64,000 nt of DNA from Shewanella mesophila (GCF_019457515.1 NZ_CP080421.1:1364001-1428000); one strand, 5' to 3'; counted from the stretch's first letter, positions 1-9,131 are shown. Notes: generated by a model not told the origin, from the sequence alone. Numbers and translations: made by a program.

Positions 1-331
1 TAAACCTTAAATTGGTCGACGTTGATAAAGCTCATGGCGTATGCAAGTACTTGTTTACGCTTGTGCCACTGGCGACTCGATCGCACTGCTAAGTAGAGCA
101 AAAGCGTGATGTTAATCCATCGCACTTTTTAATCTATTGTCAGTCAGATTATTGAGCCTAAAACCGCGGCGTGAAGCGCTTGTTTACCTTTGTTTTGCTG
201 CGCTATTCAACCGTGGCTACCCTTAGATCGGTTTATTTTCTAGCAGTCCCTGTTTGCTTGTTGTTTCATCAGTTATAGTGGGATCAGATTCAAGCTTTAT
301 CGACACATTGTGGATGATAATAGGGGGATTG
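1..331. other. Upstream non-coding stretch, no gene recognised
   Basis: No convincing reading frame or RNA gene is visible before the first gene. The stretch is moderately AT-rich and probably holds the promoter of the LolA-like operon. A reading frame open from 254 could extend the first gene upstream, but the part before 332 has no ribosome binding site and does not look like a signal peptide. Confidence 0.4.
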
Positions 332-1111
332 ATGAATAGGGATTCAAGGAAGATAGTTCATGTTTTTGTTGGGTTATTATTGGTGGTGCTAGCGCCGCTG
401 GTGAGTGCGGATGAGCATGTATTAGATGCTCGTGATATTGTACGTCAGTCGGATGAACAGATGCGAGGAGCCTCCAGCTATAGCGTGGCGACGATGAACA
501 TTATCCGCCCTGATTGGACACGTTCCATGACCATGAAAAGTTGGACTAAAGGGCAAGACCTTTCACTGGTTTTGGTGACCGCTCCAGCAAAAGATAAAGG
601 CAGCGCTTCACTCAAGCGTTATAAAGAGATGTGGAACTGGATCCCATCGATTGAGCGCGTCATTAAGATCGCCCCCTCAATGTTGAGTCAATCATGGATG
701 GGCTCAGACTTCACTAATGATGACCTCATCAACCAATCTTCTATTGTTGTCGATTATGACCATCAGCTGATGGGGCAAGCGGCTATCGATGGTGATAACA
801 GTTACATTATTGATGCGCTGGCAAAGCCCGATGCGCCAGTGGTGTGGAATAAGGTGCGTTTATGGATCTCCACAACCAGCTTTTTGCAACGACGTGTCGA
901 GTTTTATGATGAGTTTGATGAGCTGGTTAATATCTTAGAAACCTCCCAAATCCAGGAGCTTGGTGGCCGTATGTTAGCCACCAAAATGGCGATGTACCCC
1001 GTCGATAAACCGGGTCAAAGAACCGAACTCATTACCCATGAAGCTCAGTTTGATTTCGATATTGAAGACAGTTTTTTTTCACAGCAGCAGATGAAAGCGT
1101 TACGGGATTAA
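332..1111 (+). CDS. LolA-like outer membrane lipoprotein-sorting protein
   Basis: This is a periplasmic protein of the LolA_like family (annotated as outer membrane lipoprotein-sorting protein), about 259 residues from the ATG at 332, which follows a GGGGG Shine-Dalgarno. The first ~25 residues form a signal peptide (basic MNRDSRK, hydrophobic core, cleavage near VSA-DE). The mature part has family features: a DARDIVRQSDEQMRG helix, a strand with TMNIIRP, then WNWIPSIERVIKI and SQSWMGSDFTNDDL. It heads a cluster with two FtsX-type permeases, an ATPase and an outer-membrane protein, so it may carry a lipoprotein or hydrophobic cargo between membranes. The cargo is unknown. The family call is firm; the transport role is inferred from context. 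Confidence 0.8.
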   Translation: MNRDSRKIVHVFVGLLLVVLAPLVSADEHVLDARDIVRQSDEQMRGASSYSVATMNIIRPDWTRSMTMKSWTKGQDLSLVLVTAPAKDKGSASLKRYKEMWNWIPSIERVIKIAPSMLSQSWMGSDFTNDDLINQSSIVVDYDHQLMGQAAIDGDNSYIIDALAKPDAPVVWNKVRLWISTTSFLQRRVEFYDEFDELVNILETSQIQELGGRMLATKMAMYPVDKPGQRTELITHEAQFDFDIEDSFFSQQQMKALRD

Positions 1112-1120
1112 CGCGGTATA

Positions 1121-1281
1121 ATACCAATCAGTATAAGAAAGTGATCTACTCAGCGTGTTTTAGCGCTTTCGATGCTGTGTTAACGAGTTTGACCGTAGAA
1201 CAACTATGCTCTTCACTCGTTGCCTTGCCTCATAAGCGCTAAATTTTCGCTGAGCGATCATATCTTTATACTGATTGGTAT
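1121..1281. repeat. 161-bp MITE-like palindromic repeat, copy 1
   Basis: The outer 16 bases, ATACCAATCAGTATAA, recur as a perfect inverted copy at 1266-1281. Imperfect pairing continues inward for roughly 50 bases per arm (for example CTCAGCG and TTTAGCGCTT in both arms). A shorter copy with the same ends lies at 45132-45239. There is no coding capacity, as in a miniature inverted-repeat element or a folded intergenic RNA repeat. It sits between the LolA-like gene and the first permease gene, ending 22 bases before that start codon. Confidence 0.8.
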
Positions 1282-1303
1282 AAAGTCGATTGAGGGAAGA
1301 GTT

Positions 1304-2527
1304 ATGTTGGTGAAACTCGCGTGGCGAAATCTTTGGCGACAAAAACGACGGACGCTACTAACCGCGTTGTCCTTGGCGTTAGCACTGTTTTTGTCACTCT
1401 TTATGCGCAGTATGCAGGAGGGGAGTTACCAACATAATATTGATAATAGTGCACGTTTCTCTACAGGATTGGTGCAACTCTCGCACCCTGACTTTGCTCA
1501 GAGTCAAAGCATAGAAGATCTACTTCCTCAAACTGACCACTTTATTTCGCCCGCAATGACCTTGCCACATGTGAGCTATCTGCTGCCGCGTATTGAATCA
1601 TTTGCACTGGCATCGGCTGGTGAGCGCTCCAAAGGGGTTATGGTGATTGGCGTATTGCCAGAGCAGGAGGATGAATACTCGGGCATTGCCAGTAAGTTGG
1701 TGGCTGGTGAATTTATTACACATGATGATCAGTCGGTGCTGATTGGTGAAGGGCTTGCGCAAACCTTAGCGCTGAGCGTGGGCGATGAGATAGTACTTTA
1801 TGGTCAAGGCTACCGCGGACAAACCGCCGCGGGGTTGTATCGGGTAAAAGGCGTGCTGCATTTTCCGCTGGCCGCGCTTGATAAACAGCTCGTTTACCTC
1901 CCGTTACCGCTGGCGCAAACGCTCTATTCTACTGGGGCGCAGGTTACCACTTGGGTATTGCACAGTGATGAATTGTCACGGATCCCCGCCTTAAAGGCTG
2001 AGCTTCAGCAACTGTACGGTCAGGATGTGAATGTTCGAGATTGGCAAGAGCTCGCGCCTGAGATGGCCCAACAGATCACCATGGATAAAGCGGGTGGCGT
2101 GTTTATGATGTACCTCCTCTATGGCATTGTTGGTTTTGGACTGTTTGCGACAATTTTAATGATGACCTTGGAGCGACAGCGTGAATTTGGCGTGATGTTG
2201 GCTACAGGTCTACAGCGGCATAAGTTAATGCAGCTCATTATTATAGAGTCCTGCTTTATTTCGCTGTTGGGTGTCATCATAGGTTTAGCGGTGAGTTTCC
2301 CTGTTGTTGGCTATTTCTATTATCACCCCATTCAATTGTCGGGCGACACGGCCGAGATGATGCTGGAGATGGGCTGGGAGCCCATTATTCCTATGTTGAT
2401 CTCGATCAGGCTTGTGGTCGATCAGGTGACAATCGTGCTCATGCTCATGAGTATCTGCCTGCTCTATCCGTTATGGCGAGCCTATCATTTGTCTCTAGTG
2501 TCGGCACTGAAGGGGGGGGAGTTATGA
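1304..2527 (+). CDS. FtsX-like ABC transporter permease (first of pair)
   Basis: This is an inner-membrane permease of the MacB/LolCE type, 407 residues from the ATG at 1304, which follows GAGGGAAGAG. The N-terminus (MLVKLAWRNLWRQKRRT) is the usual cytoplasmic lead into the first transmembrane helix. A large periplasmic domain follows, and the C-terminal FtsX domain has three helices (around FMMYLLYGIVGFGLFATI, LIIIESCFISLLGVIIG and the last ~30 residues). MTLERQREFGVMLATG is the conserved cytoplasmic coupling segment that contacts the ATPase. Its stop overlaps the next start (ATGA), so translation is probably coupled. Together with the neighbouring permease and ATPase it would form a heterodimeric mechanotransmission-type exporter. 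Substrate unknown. Confidence 0.88.
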   Translation: MLVKLAWRNLWRQKRRTLLTALSLALALFLSLFMRSMQEGSYQHNIDNSARFSTGLVQLSHPDFAQSQSIEDLLPQTDHFISPAMTLPHVSYLLPRIESFALASAGERSKGVMVIGVLPEQEDEYSGIASKLVAGEFITHDDQSVLIGEGLAQTLALSVGDEIVLYGQGYRGQTAAGLYRVKGVLHFPLAALDKQLVYLPLPLAQTLYSTGAQVTTWVLHSDELSRIPALKAELQQLYGQDVNVRDWQELAPEMAQQITMDKAGGVFMMYLLYGIVGFGLFATILMMTLERQREFGVMLATGLQRHKLMQLIIIESCFISLLGVIIGLAVSFPVVGYFYYHPIQLSGDTAEMMLEMGWEPIIPMLISIRLVVDQVTIVLMLMSICLLYPLWRAYHLSLVSALKGGEL

Positions 2528-3756
2528 TCATTAAGCTGGCGTGGCGAAACCTGTGGCGTAATAAAATCCGCACCACAACCATGGTATGCGCCATGGTATT
2601 TGGTCTGATGGGCGTGGTGGCGATGATGGGGTTTATGTCAGGCATGTATGGCAACATGATTGATAATGCCATTGCGTGGCAAGTTAGCCATGTTCAGATC
2701 CAAAACCAGCGCTACCTCGATGATCAAGATATCAATGAAACCTTAATTAACCCGCAGCCATTAATTGAGGCGCTGCGCACAATGCCCGGGGTTAAGGCGT
2801 TTTCTGCGCGATTTCTAGTAGACGGCATGATTGCTTCCGCGCGAGCCAATCGCGGTATACGCATCAATGGTGTCGACAGCGATGCCGAAGCGAAGGTGAC
2901 GCCAATAGCTGGCAGTATTATCCAGGGCCGTTGGCTGCTACAAGAGGGGCGTAATCCCATCGTTGTATCGCAAAAGACAGCCGAACGTCTGCGGCTTAAG
3001 TTGGGGTCAAAGGTGGTGCTCACTTTCAGTAATGCCCATAAAGATGTTACTGGTGCAGCTTTTCGTGTTGCTGGTATTTTTAGTTCGCCTTCTAGTGGCT
3101 TCGATGAGGCGAACAGTTATGTGCGCCGCAGTGATTTGGCTAAGCTTGCTGGAGTCGAGGGGATTCATGAAATCGCCGTCGTGCTCAATGAATCAAATAA
3201 TTTGGACAATCGCTCGGCACTGGAGCTAGCTGGGCAACTAAGTCAGTTGAGCGATACGGGCAATCGCGTGCGAGACTGGCAGCAAGTCCAGCCACTATTG
3301 GCGACAATCATTTCACAGATGGGTGCAACCAATGCGGTGATATTGGCCATTTTTGTTTCGGCAATGGGCTTAGGTATTGTCAATGTCATGCTGATGTCGG
3401 TGTTTGAACGTACCAGAGAATTGGGGGTGTTAATGGCAATTGGCATGGCAAAGCGTCAAGTGTTCACGCTTATTTTACTGGAGTCGACGCTACTGGGGAT
3501 AACGGGCGCAACCATTGGATCGCTGGCCAGTTTACTGCTGGTTACGCTGCTGGCGCAAACGGGTATTCCTTTGGGCAATATGGCACAAGGGTTAGGTGCA
3601 TTTGGCGTCGATACCACCCTTTATCCAAGCGTCAGCTCTAATGAGTACGCCGCAGCTTTTGTCACCGTGATCTTGGTGAGTATTCTGGCATCACTCTATC
3701 CCGCGCGGCAGATTTTAAAACAACGGCCGGTAGATGCTATGTCACAGAAGCATTAA
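2524..3756 (+). CDS. FtsX-like ABC transporter permease (second of pair)
   Basis: This is the second inner-membrane permease of the MacB/LolCE type, 410 residues. The ATG at 2524 overlaps the previous stop and is preceded by a G-rich Shine-Dalgarno (AAGGGGGGGGAG). MIIKLAWRNLWRNKIRTT parallels the N-terminus of the first permease, showing the two are paralogues. A periplasmic domain is followed by the FtsX core with VFERTRELGVLMAIGM as coupling helix and terminal helices ending in SLYPARQILKQRPVDAM. The pairing of two distinct permeases resembles LolC/LolE more than homodimeric MacB. It is an accessory Lol-like system, not the housekeeping one, because it travels with its own LolA-like protein and beta-barrel. 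Confidence 0.88.
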   Translation: MIIKLAWRNLWRNKIRTTTMVCAMVFGLMGVVAMMGFMSGMYGNMIDNAIAWQVSHVQIQNQRYLDDQDINETLINPQPLIEALRTMPGVKAFSARFLVDGMIASARANRGIRINGVDSDAEAKVTPIAGSIIQGRWLLQEGRNPIVVSQKTAERLRLKLGSKVVLTFSNAHKDVTGAAFRVAGIFSSPSSGFDEANSYVRRSDLAKLAGVEGIHEIAVVLNESNNLDNRSALELAGQLSQLSDTGNRVRDWQQVQPLLATIISQMGATNAVILAIFVSAMGLGIVNVMLMSVFERTRELGVLMAIGMAKRQVFTLILLESTLLGITGATIGSLASLLLVTLLAQTGIPLGNMAQGLGAFGVDTTLYPSVSSNEYAAAFVTVILVSILASLYPARQILKQRPVDAMSQKH

Positions 3757-3768
3757 GGAGGTGATGCG

Positions 3769-4452
3769 ATGAGTATCGAGATTAGCCAGCTGAGCAAAGT
3801 GTACAATCCAGACAGCGACTTTCCAGTGCATGCCGTCAAAGCGTTAGACTTGAGCATAAAACAGGGAGAGTTTGTGGCTGTGATGGGGCCGTCAGGCTCA
3901 GGCAAGACCACTTTGCTTAACATGATTGGTGGAATAGACTCGCCAAGCTCGGGTGCAGTGTATATTGATGGTGATGATATTTGTCAGTTAGATGACAAGG
4001 CATTAATCGCCTTTCGTCGCGATCATGTTGGTTTTATTTTTCAAGATTACAGTTTGTTGCCAGTGCTGACGGCATTAGAGAATGTAGAGTTTGTGATGCA
4101 ACTTCAGGGACACTGTGAGCAGGCTTGTCGGCAACGCGCCACCGAACTGTTGAAACAGGTCGGTTTGGGCGATCATCTACACAAAGTGCCCGCTAAGCTG
4201 TCGGGGGGGCAGCAGCAGCGAGTGGCCGTTGCCAGAGCCTTGGCCCCGCGGCCACGCTTTGTAATGGCCGATGAGCCAACCGCAAACTTAGATGCAAAAA
4301 GTACCAGTGAGCTGCTCGATATCATGCAACAGCTCAATGAGATAGAGGGAACGACATTTATTTTTTCAACACATGATCAACGCGTAATAAAGCGCGCTAA
4401 GCGGGTGATCGTGTTTGAGGATGGTCAACTTGTGGAGGATAAATTGCAGTGA
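3769..4452 (+). CDS. ABC transporter ATP-binding protein, LolD/MacB type
   Basis: This is a cytoplasmic ATPase of 227 residues, the usual length for LolD-type subunits. Walker A is GPSGSGKTT (residues 40-48), the Q-loop FQDYS (91-95), the signature LSGGQ (144-148), Walker B FVMADEP (164-170), and the H-loop STHDQ lies near 205. The ATG at 3769 follows TAAGGAGGTGAT, a near-perfect ribosome binding site and the strongest in the operon. It should power the two preceding permeases. The stop overlaps the GTG start of the outer-membrane protein gene, placing all five genes in one transcription unit. Confidence 0.93.
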   Translation: MSIEISQLSKVYNPDSDFPVHAVKALDLSIKQGEFVAVMGPSGSGKTTLLNMIGGIDSPSSGAVYIDGDDICQLDDKALIAFRRDHVGFIFQDYSLLPVLTALENVEFVMQLQGHCEQACRQRATELLKQVGLGDHLHKVPAKLSGGQQQRVAVARALAPRPRFVMADEPTANLDAKSTSELLDIMQQLNEIEGTTFIFSTHDQRVIKRAKRVIVFEDGQLVEDKLQ

Positions 4453-5687
4453 GGTTGCCACGCTATGGGCTTGTGATCCTGCTCTGCCTTTGTGGCGTGC
4501 AGCAGTCGATGGCATCGCCTATCCCAGGGCTTGCTCCCCAAAAAGATTGGGACTTAAACGGTTACGTTAAGTATATGGGCAGTGCGACATATCCTGACAG
4601 TCAAGATAACCTACTTGATCATCTACTCAACCAACGTGTTAATTTTGAATATCGGATTGATAAGAGGCTGCGCTTTAATTTGGGGATGCGCAATCGACTC
4701 TTCTATGGTGACACGAGTCAGTTTCCGGCCTATGGCAAGCTGGTGGGCTTCGATAACGGATATTTTGACCTATCGACCAACTGGTTAGATAGCCATGGTT
4801 GGGTTGGTAACAGTCAGTTCGATAGGGCGTATTTAACTTTTAGTACTGATGAGGATTGGCAATTTAAGCTTGGACGATTTCGGGTGAATTGGGCGATGAG
4901 CGCACTGTGGAATCCCAACGATATTTTTAATGCTTACTCGATTTATGATTTTGATTATGAAGAGCGGTCTGGCACGGATGCGATAATGGTGAGCCGGAAA
5001 TTGGGTTTTGCCAGCAGTGTTGAACTGGTCTTTAACGCCAATCAAGATAGTGACTTAAACCGCTATGCGACACGCTTTTTATTCAACCATGATGGCTGGG
5101 ATATGCAGCTAATCGCTGGGAAAGCCGGTACCGATAGAGTATTCGGCGCTGGTTTTGCGGGGGATATTCAAGGGGCTGGTATTCGGGGAGAGTGGAGTTA
5201 CTTTGACCCCATTTATGATAATTGGCCAGAGCGCGAGCAAGTGACAAATCCGTTACTCTCCACGCCCTCTATGTTGCCAGAGCTGGGGTTCTATTCGACC
5301 CATGTGGCGACTCTTGAGAGTGATTACAGTTTTGCCAGTGTTCGCAACTGGATACTGCGTGGATCTGTGCTGTATATATCCTCTCCTATGTTGGCCGATA
5401 GTGCACAGCTTTATCTTAATTTACCGCTCAGCGCTCGGACACTTAGCTTTACCCAATGGACCTATTATGGGGAGGCGAGTTTTGATTGGTCGGCGTTAAG
5501 CCGTGTCAGTCTAAGTGCGAGCTATTATCAGGATGGCTCCTATTTTGTTGGCGCTAGCGTCAGTTATTCGCTTGCTAATGACTGGCAGCTGCAATTTATT
5601 GCCCAACGATTTGATGGCGATATAGACAGTTTGTTTGGCCAATCCGCTTCGACGCTCGCTTTTGCTCAGGTGAAATGGAGCTTTTAG
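4449..5687 (+). CDS. Predicted outer-membrane beta-barrel protein of the Lol-like cluster
   Basis: This 412-residue protein has a signal peptide (MRLPRYGLVILLCLCGVQQ, cleavage near SMA-SP) and a mature part of alternating aromatic/hydrophobic and polar residues, ending in a terminal phenylalanine (KWSF) as BAM substrates do. I see no named family, but the pattern (DWDLNGYVKY, FNLGMRNRLFYGD, WQFKLGRFRVNW, CQ-free strands) is a beta-barrel. It starts at a GTG overlapping the ATPase stop (GTGA), so it is translationally coupled to the transporter. A dedicated barrel made with an FtsX-type exporter and a LolA-like carrier suggests a trans-envelope pathway or a barrel that accepts its cargo. The function is not established. 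Confidence 0.75.
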   Translation: MRLPRYGLVILLCLCGVQQSMASPIPGLAPQKDWDLNGYVKYMGSATYPDSQDNLLDHLLNQRVNFEYRIDKRLRFNLGMRNRLFYGDTSQFPAYGKLVGFDNGYFDLSTNWLDSHGWVGNSQFDRAYLTFSTDEDWQFKLGRFRVNWAMSALWNPNDIFNAYSIYDFDYEERSGTDAIMVSRKLGFASSVELVFNANQDSDLNRYATRFLFNHDGWDMQLIAGKAGTDRVFGAGFAGDIQGAGIRGEWSYFDPIYDNWPEREQVTNPLLSTPSMLPELGFYSTHVATLESDYSFASVRNWILRGSVLYISSPMLADSAQLYLNLPLSARTLSFTQWTYYGEASFDWSALSRVSLSASYYQDGSYFVGASVSYSLANDWQLQFIAQRFDGDIDSLFGQSASTLAFAQVKWSF

Positions 5688-5789
5688 CCATCATCGCAGG
5701 ATATTGGCGCCTTCAATGGCGAGGGGCTTATTTTCTTCGACGGCCCATGCTGTTAATATCGCGCTTTATTTAGCAGAAGAACACTCAAT

Positions 5790-6614
5790 TTGACTCAGCT
5801 TGCAGACGAGGTTTCTAGCGATATCTCTGTATATTTTTGTCCCTTAGTCGATGACGGCTTGCCTGTTGCCGATCGTGCTCGTTTGGAGAGTTGGTTACCT
5901 GAAGATGAGCTTGCCAAGGTCAAGCGCTATACGCGTAAAGAGGCAAGGGAAAAAGGTCTGCTGGTGCGCGGCTATTTACGTACTTTACTAACGACCTATG
6001 CAGCGGGAGTAGGGCTTGAAATAACCCCGAGCCAATGGCGATTTGTCTATGGTGATAAAGGCAAACCTAGGTTAACGGCTGACCAGTTTCAGTGCACGCA
6101 AATAGCATTTAATATTAGCCATAGTGGCGACTATCTTATGGTATCCATCACCCATGGTGCCCCTGAGATCGAGCTAGGCGCCGATATTGAGCGGCTGCGA
6201 GCAAGCACCAATATTTACCCCATTTTAAATCACTATTTTACTGAGCAAGAGCGCGATGCCTTGCTGGCACTGCCAAAGGCTGAGCAGCGCGAGCGCTTTT
6301 TCAATCTATGGGCCTTAAAGGAGTCTTACATAAAAGCCAAGGGGTTAGGGTTAGCCTTGTCGCTAAAGTCTTTTGGCTTCTGTTTTGACAGTGCAATCCG
6401 CCAGACTATGATGATTGATGGTTTAGGCGAGATAGAGGCTCGTCAGGCAATAGGTTTAGTGTTGCATCAAGAGAGCATGCTGAGCAGCGATAGTTGGAGT
6501 GTGACACTGGCGCATATTGATGCAACTTATCGCTTTGCTGTGTGTATCAATCGGCCATCACAAAGGCTACATGGCACACTGATCACCATGAGAGAGTTAT
6601 TGCAACGCTGGTAA
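5790..6614 (+). CDS. Sfp-type 4'-phosphopantetheinyl transferase
   Basis: This enzyme transfers the phosphopantetheine arm of CoA to a serine of acyl- or peptidyl-carrier domains. Its 274 residues show the Sfp-superfamily motifs: GKPRL (91-95), FNISHSGDY (107-115), GADIE with the Mg-binding acidic pair (130-134), and WALKESYIKAKG (174-185). The start is a TTG at 5790 preceded by AGAAGA; no better start is available. It lies ~100 bases behind the Lol-like cluster on the same strand and could share its transcript. No polyketide, polyunsaturated-fatty-acid or NRPS gene is in the window, so the carrier protein is elsewhere. In EPA-producing Shewanella such an enzyme is PfaE, but that assignment cannot be made from this sequence alone. 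Confidence 0.88.
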   Translation: MTQLADEVSSDISVYFCPLVDDGLPVADRARLESWLPEDELAKVKRYTRKEAREKGLLVRGYLRTLLTTYAAGVGLEITPSQWRFVYGDKGKPRLTADQFQCTQIAFNISHSGDYLMVSITHGAPEIELGADIERLRASTNIYPILNHYFTEQERDALLALPKAEQRERFFNLWALKESYIKAKGLGLALSLKSFGFCFDSAIRQTMMIDGLGEIEARQAIGLVLHQESMLSSDSWSVTLAHIDATYRFAVCINRPSQRLHGTLITMRELLQRW

Positions 6615-6621
6615 TTTGCAG

Positions 6622-6652
6622 AAAAAGCAGGCACAAATGACGTTGCCTGTTT
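6622..6652 (-). terminator. Rho-independent terminator after the porin remnant
   Basis: A 9-bp stem with one G-U pair (AAAGCAGGCA arm against TGCCTGTTT) and a 10-base loop is followed, on the minus strand, by a T run. It fits the end of the minus-strand porin and may also receive transcripts from the phosphopantetheinyl transferase. Confidence 0.6.
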
Positions 6653-6701
6653 GATTGGGAGGGTCGCGCTTAGGCCGTAATAGCCTTAAGCGCTGTTTCG
6701 A

Positions 6702-7395
6702 TTAGTAGTTAGCTTGGAATGTGAGCCAAAGCTTGTCGGTATCGTTTGAGAAACTGTAGCCGGCGCCACTGAAGCTGGCGTACTTGATGCCCACGCTGTA
6801 GTGATTGGCAAAGGGGTAGGTGGCTGACACGCCCCACTCTTTACCTATATCGATGTCGCCATAGTCAGAATCAAATTTGTGGTATTTAGCCAGTAGGTTA
6901 AGGCCTGCAACTTTAGCGATCACAATTTAATGAGTAGCCATCAAGCCATTTTCCCAGTTGCCTTTACCGCTAAATAGGAATTTGTCTGTCCAACCATTGA
7001 AGGCATGTAAAGTGGCAAGCGGAGTGATAAAGCCTGCTTTACCATCGTCGGAGCCCAACACTTCGTAACCAATTTTGGCACCGAATGCATCGATATTAAG
7101 GCCAGCGCCCAATTTGTAGTAAGACGCGCTGTAACTCACTGGATTATCATTATCTTCAGACTGCTGAGCAAATTCCGCCTGGTAGCTGAGTTTCAGCGCA
7201 TCGAGTTTTACATCGCCTGTTGCGCGGATACCGTAAGTGTCGGTAGAGAAAGCGGCCACATCTTGATTGTCAATAAGGTCGGCGTAACCAGTTAACTGGG
7301 CAAATTCAAGCCCTTTATAGTTAACGTTGACTAGGCGAGTTTCGTTCTCATGCTCTTCTTTACCTGAGCCTTCAGGGAATGTAGCGTTAGCCGCT
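6702..7395 (-). pseudogene. Decayed general porin (C-terminal part, nonsense codon)
   Basis: The minus strand encodes the C-terminal ~230 residues of a Gram-negative porin: strands such as TYGIRATGDVKLDALKLSY and YYKLGAGLNIDAFGAKIGY, the HAFNGWTDKF segment seen near the end of many porins, then KVAGLNLLAKYHKFDSDYG and a terminal barrel strand KLWLTFQANY. An in-frame TAA at 6927-6929 splits it; coding resumes in the same frame (IVIAKVAGLN). The N-terminal part is missing: upstream of about 7395 the frame runs into cysteine-rich non-porin sequence and then through the queF terminator. A signal-peptide-like stretch in another frame hints at an internal deletion. I read it as non-functional. Confidence 0.8.
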
Positions 7396-7440
7396 GCGGG
7401 ATGGGAGCAACAACAGTTGCGATTATGGAGGTCAAACAAT

Positions 7441-7462
7441 AAAAAGCCCAGCATTGCTGGGC
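7441..7462 (-). terminator. Rho-independent terminator of queF
   Basis: The stem GCCCAGC/GCTGGGC with a 3-base loop is followed by five T on the minus strand, about 40 bases after the queF stop. It separates queF from the porin remnant. Confidence 0.85.
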
Positions 7463-7499
7463 AATTAGTGATGCTATTAGCAATCAGTATGACGAAAAC

Positions 7500-8372
7500 T
7501 TATTGGCGAGCAAGACGATGGCTTTCTGGCGGATTTTCAAAATCACTGCGATATGGGTTAATGTCTAGGCCACCACGGCGTGTGTATCTTGCATAGACGG
7601 TTAACTTGGCGCAATGGCAAAACTGTTTGAGGTCGACAAAGATCCGTTCAACGCATTGCTCGTGAAACTCATTGTGCTGGCGGAACGAGATCAGATAACG
7701 CAGCAGTTTTTCACGATCGATTTTAGGACCTTGATAACGAATCATCACGCTGCCCCAATCAGGCTGAGAGGTGATTAAGCAGTTAGATTTTAATAGGTTT
7801 GAGGTCAAGGTTTCTGCGACGACACTCTTGTCATCTGTGCTATCAATAAGGTAGTCGCTGGTAAATTCATAGTTATCAACTTCAATATCGAGGTCGTCAA
7901 TGCAGGTACCTGGTAGCTCGACGACACGTTGAGAAGCAAACTGTTTGGGCTCAATGATCTTAACTACGACTTCACCTTCGGCGCATGCAGACAGATCTTT
8001 GGCCAAGGTTTGCTGTACCAGTTCAATAGACTCAAAGCGAGTTTGGTTGTAACTATTGAGATAGAGCTTAAATGACTTAGATTCAATTAGGTTGGCACTT
8101 TGATAATCGAGAATGAACTCGGCAATGGCGACCATTGGCTTACCTTTGGCATTTAGCCAAGAGAGCTCGTAACCCGTCCAGATGTCGGCCCCATGAAATG
8201 GCAGTTCAACGGATAAAGCAATCGCATCACGATTTAATTTTCTCGGTACGCCTTGTAGCAAGGATGCATCGTACTCAGCTTGATAACCAGTAGATTTGCC
8301 AAGGGTTAACTCTGAAAGGGCTGGTGCGTTACTATATGGGTCATGAACTGGTGTCATCAATCGGTTTTCCAT
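7500..8372 (-). CDS. queF: NADPH-dependent 7-cyano-7-deazaguanine reductase
   Basis: QueF reduces the nitrile of preQ0 to the amine preQ1 in queuosine biosynthesis for tRNA wobble positions. At 290 residues it is the long (YqcD-type) bimodular form. The catalytic cysteine is Cys198 in [15 protein letters not shown], followed by NEFHEQC and the conserved [11 protein letters not shown] near the C-terminus. The start is ATG at 8372; an internal ATG five codons in (MTPVHD) is an alternative, and neither has a strong ribosome binding site. A TATAAT hexamer at about 8389-8394 on the minus strand may be its -10. It is divergent from syd, the same pairing as in E. coli. Confidence 0.95.
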   Translation of the reverse strand: MENRLMTPVHDPYSNAPALSELTLGKSTGYQAEYDASLLQGVPRKLNRDAIALSVELPFHGADIWTGYELSWLNAKGKPMVAIAEFILDYQSANLIESKSFKLYLNSYNQTRFESIELVQQTLAKDLSACAEGEVVVKIIEPKQFASQRVVELPGTCIDDLDIEVDNYEFTSDYLIDSTDDKSVVAETLTSNLLKSNCLITSQPDWGSVMIRYQGPKIDREKLLRYLISFRQHNEFHEQCVERIFVDLKQFCHCAKLTVYARYTRRGGLDINPYRSDFENPPESHRLARQ

Positions 8373-8417
8373 GTCAAAATAGGCGCATATTATACTTGAA
8401 TTTTGGGCGTGTGCTAA

Positions 8418-9080
8418 GTGTCTTCTTTACCTGCTTTAGATAAATTTTTCGCGTTATACCACCGAAGCTATATGGAAAAGTTAGGTGAGTTACCTCGATA
8501 TTACCCACACGGTGAACACTCCAATTGTATTGTGGGAGAGTACCAACAGGGCGGGGATGCATCAGAGCCGGTTTCCGTGATATGGCAGGCGGTAGCGCGT
8601 CCAGTAAAAGGCACATTCGATAATATAGATCACGCCTTAGAGATGACATTGCATGGCGATATTAATCATCTGTATGGCGGTTATTTTTCAGCGCCATTAA
8701 TGTTTAGCTCTCAGTGGGGCGATGGCGAACTGCTACAGGTATGGAATGACACCGATTTTGAGTATTTGCAGCAGAACCTGATTGGTCACCTAATGATGAA
8801 GCAGAAGCTTAAGCAACCTGCTACATGGTTTATTGGTGTATTGGGTGAGGGCGATCAGATGTTGGTTGTCAATAATGACGATGGCTCGGTTTGGATTGAG
8901 ATCCCAGGTGAGCAGCCTGAAGTCAAGCTGGCTGAATCATTGAACGAGTTTATCAGCGGCTTAATCCCGCGGGTTTGCCCACCATCACTTGTTGTCGAAG
9001 AGTCGTTGCCGCACACTGACCATCCTGGCATTTGGCAGCGTTTAAAAATAATGTGGCAAAACTTGCTGGGTAAGCGTTAG
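8418..9080 (+). CDS. syd: SecY-interacting protein Syd
   Basis: Syd is a small cytoplasmic protein that binds the cytosolic loops of SecY and is thought to help monitor or remove faulty translocons. At 220 residues it is somewhat longer than the ~181-residue E. coli protein. The hallmark is the block around [20 protein letters not shown] (residues ~113-132), followed by a PATWFIG strand and EFISGLIPR in the C-terminal half. The extra ~25 C-terminal residues (ending [13 protein letters not shown]) are basic and amphipathic. The start is GTG at 8418. It is divergent from queF across only 45 bases, so their promoters must overlap. Confidence 0.93.
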   Translation: MSSLPALDKFFALYHRSYMEKLGELPRYYPHGEHSNCIVGEYQQGGDASEPVSVIWQAVARPVKGTFDNIDHALEMTLHGDINHLYGGYFSAPLMFSSQWGDGELLQVWNDTDFEYLQQNLIGHLMMKQKLKQPATWFIGVLGEGDQMLVVNNDDGSVWIEIPGEQPEVKLAESLNEFISGLIPRVCPPSLVVEESLPHTDHPGIWQRLKIMWQNLLGKR

Positions 9081-9131
9081 TCTAAACCTAAACGCAAGCG
9101 GCCTTAGTGATGATGACTCAGGCCCGCTAGA

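Noticed and set aside
1160..1342. Minus-strand frame across the first palindromic repeat
   Set aside because: It lies in the repeat and the start of the permease gene, with no coding character.
5790..6614. Assignment of the phosphopantetheinyl transferase as PfaE
   Set aside because: EPA-producing Shewanella carry a related enzyme, but no pfa gene is in the window and the motifs are common to all Sfp-type enzymes.
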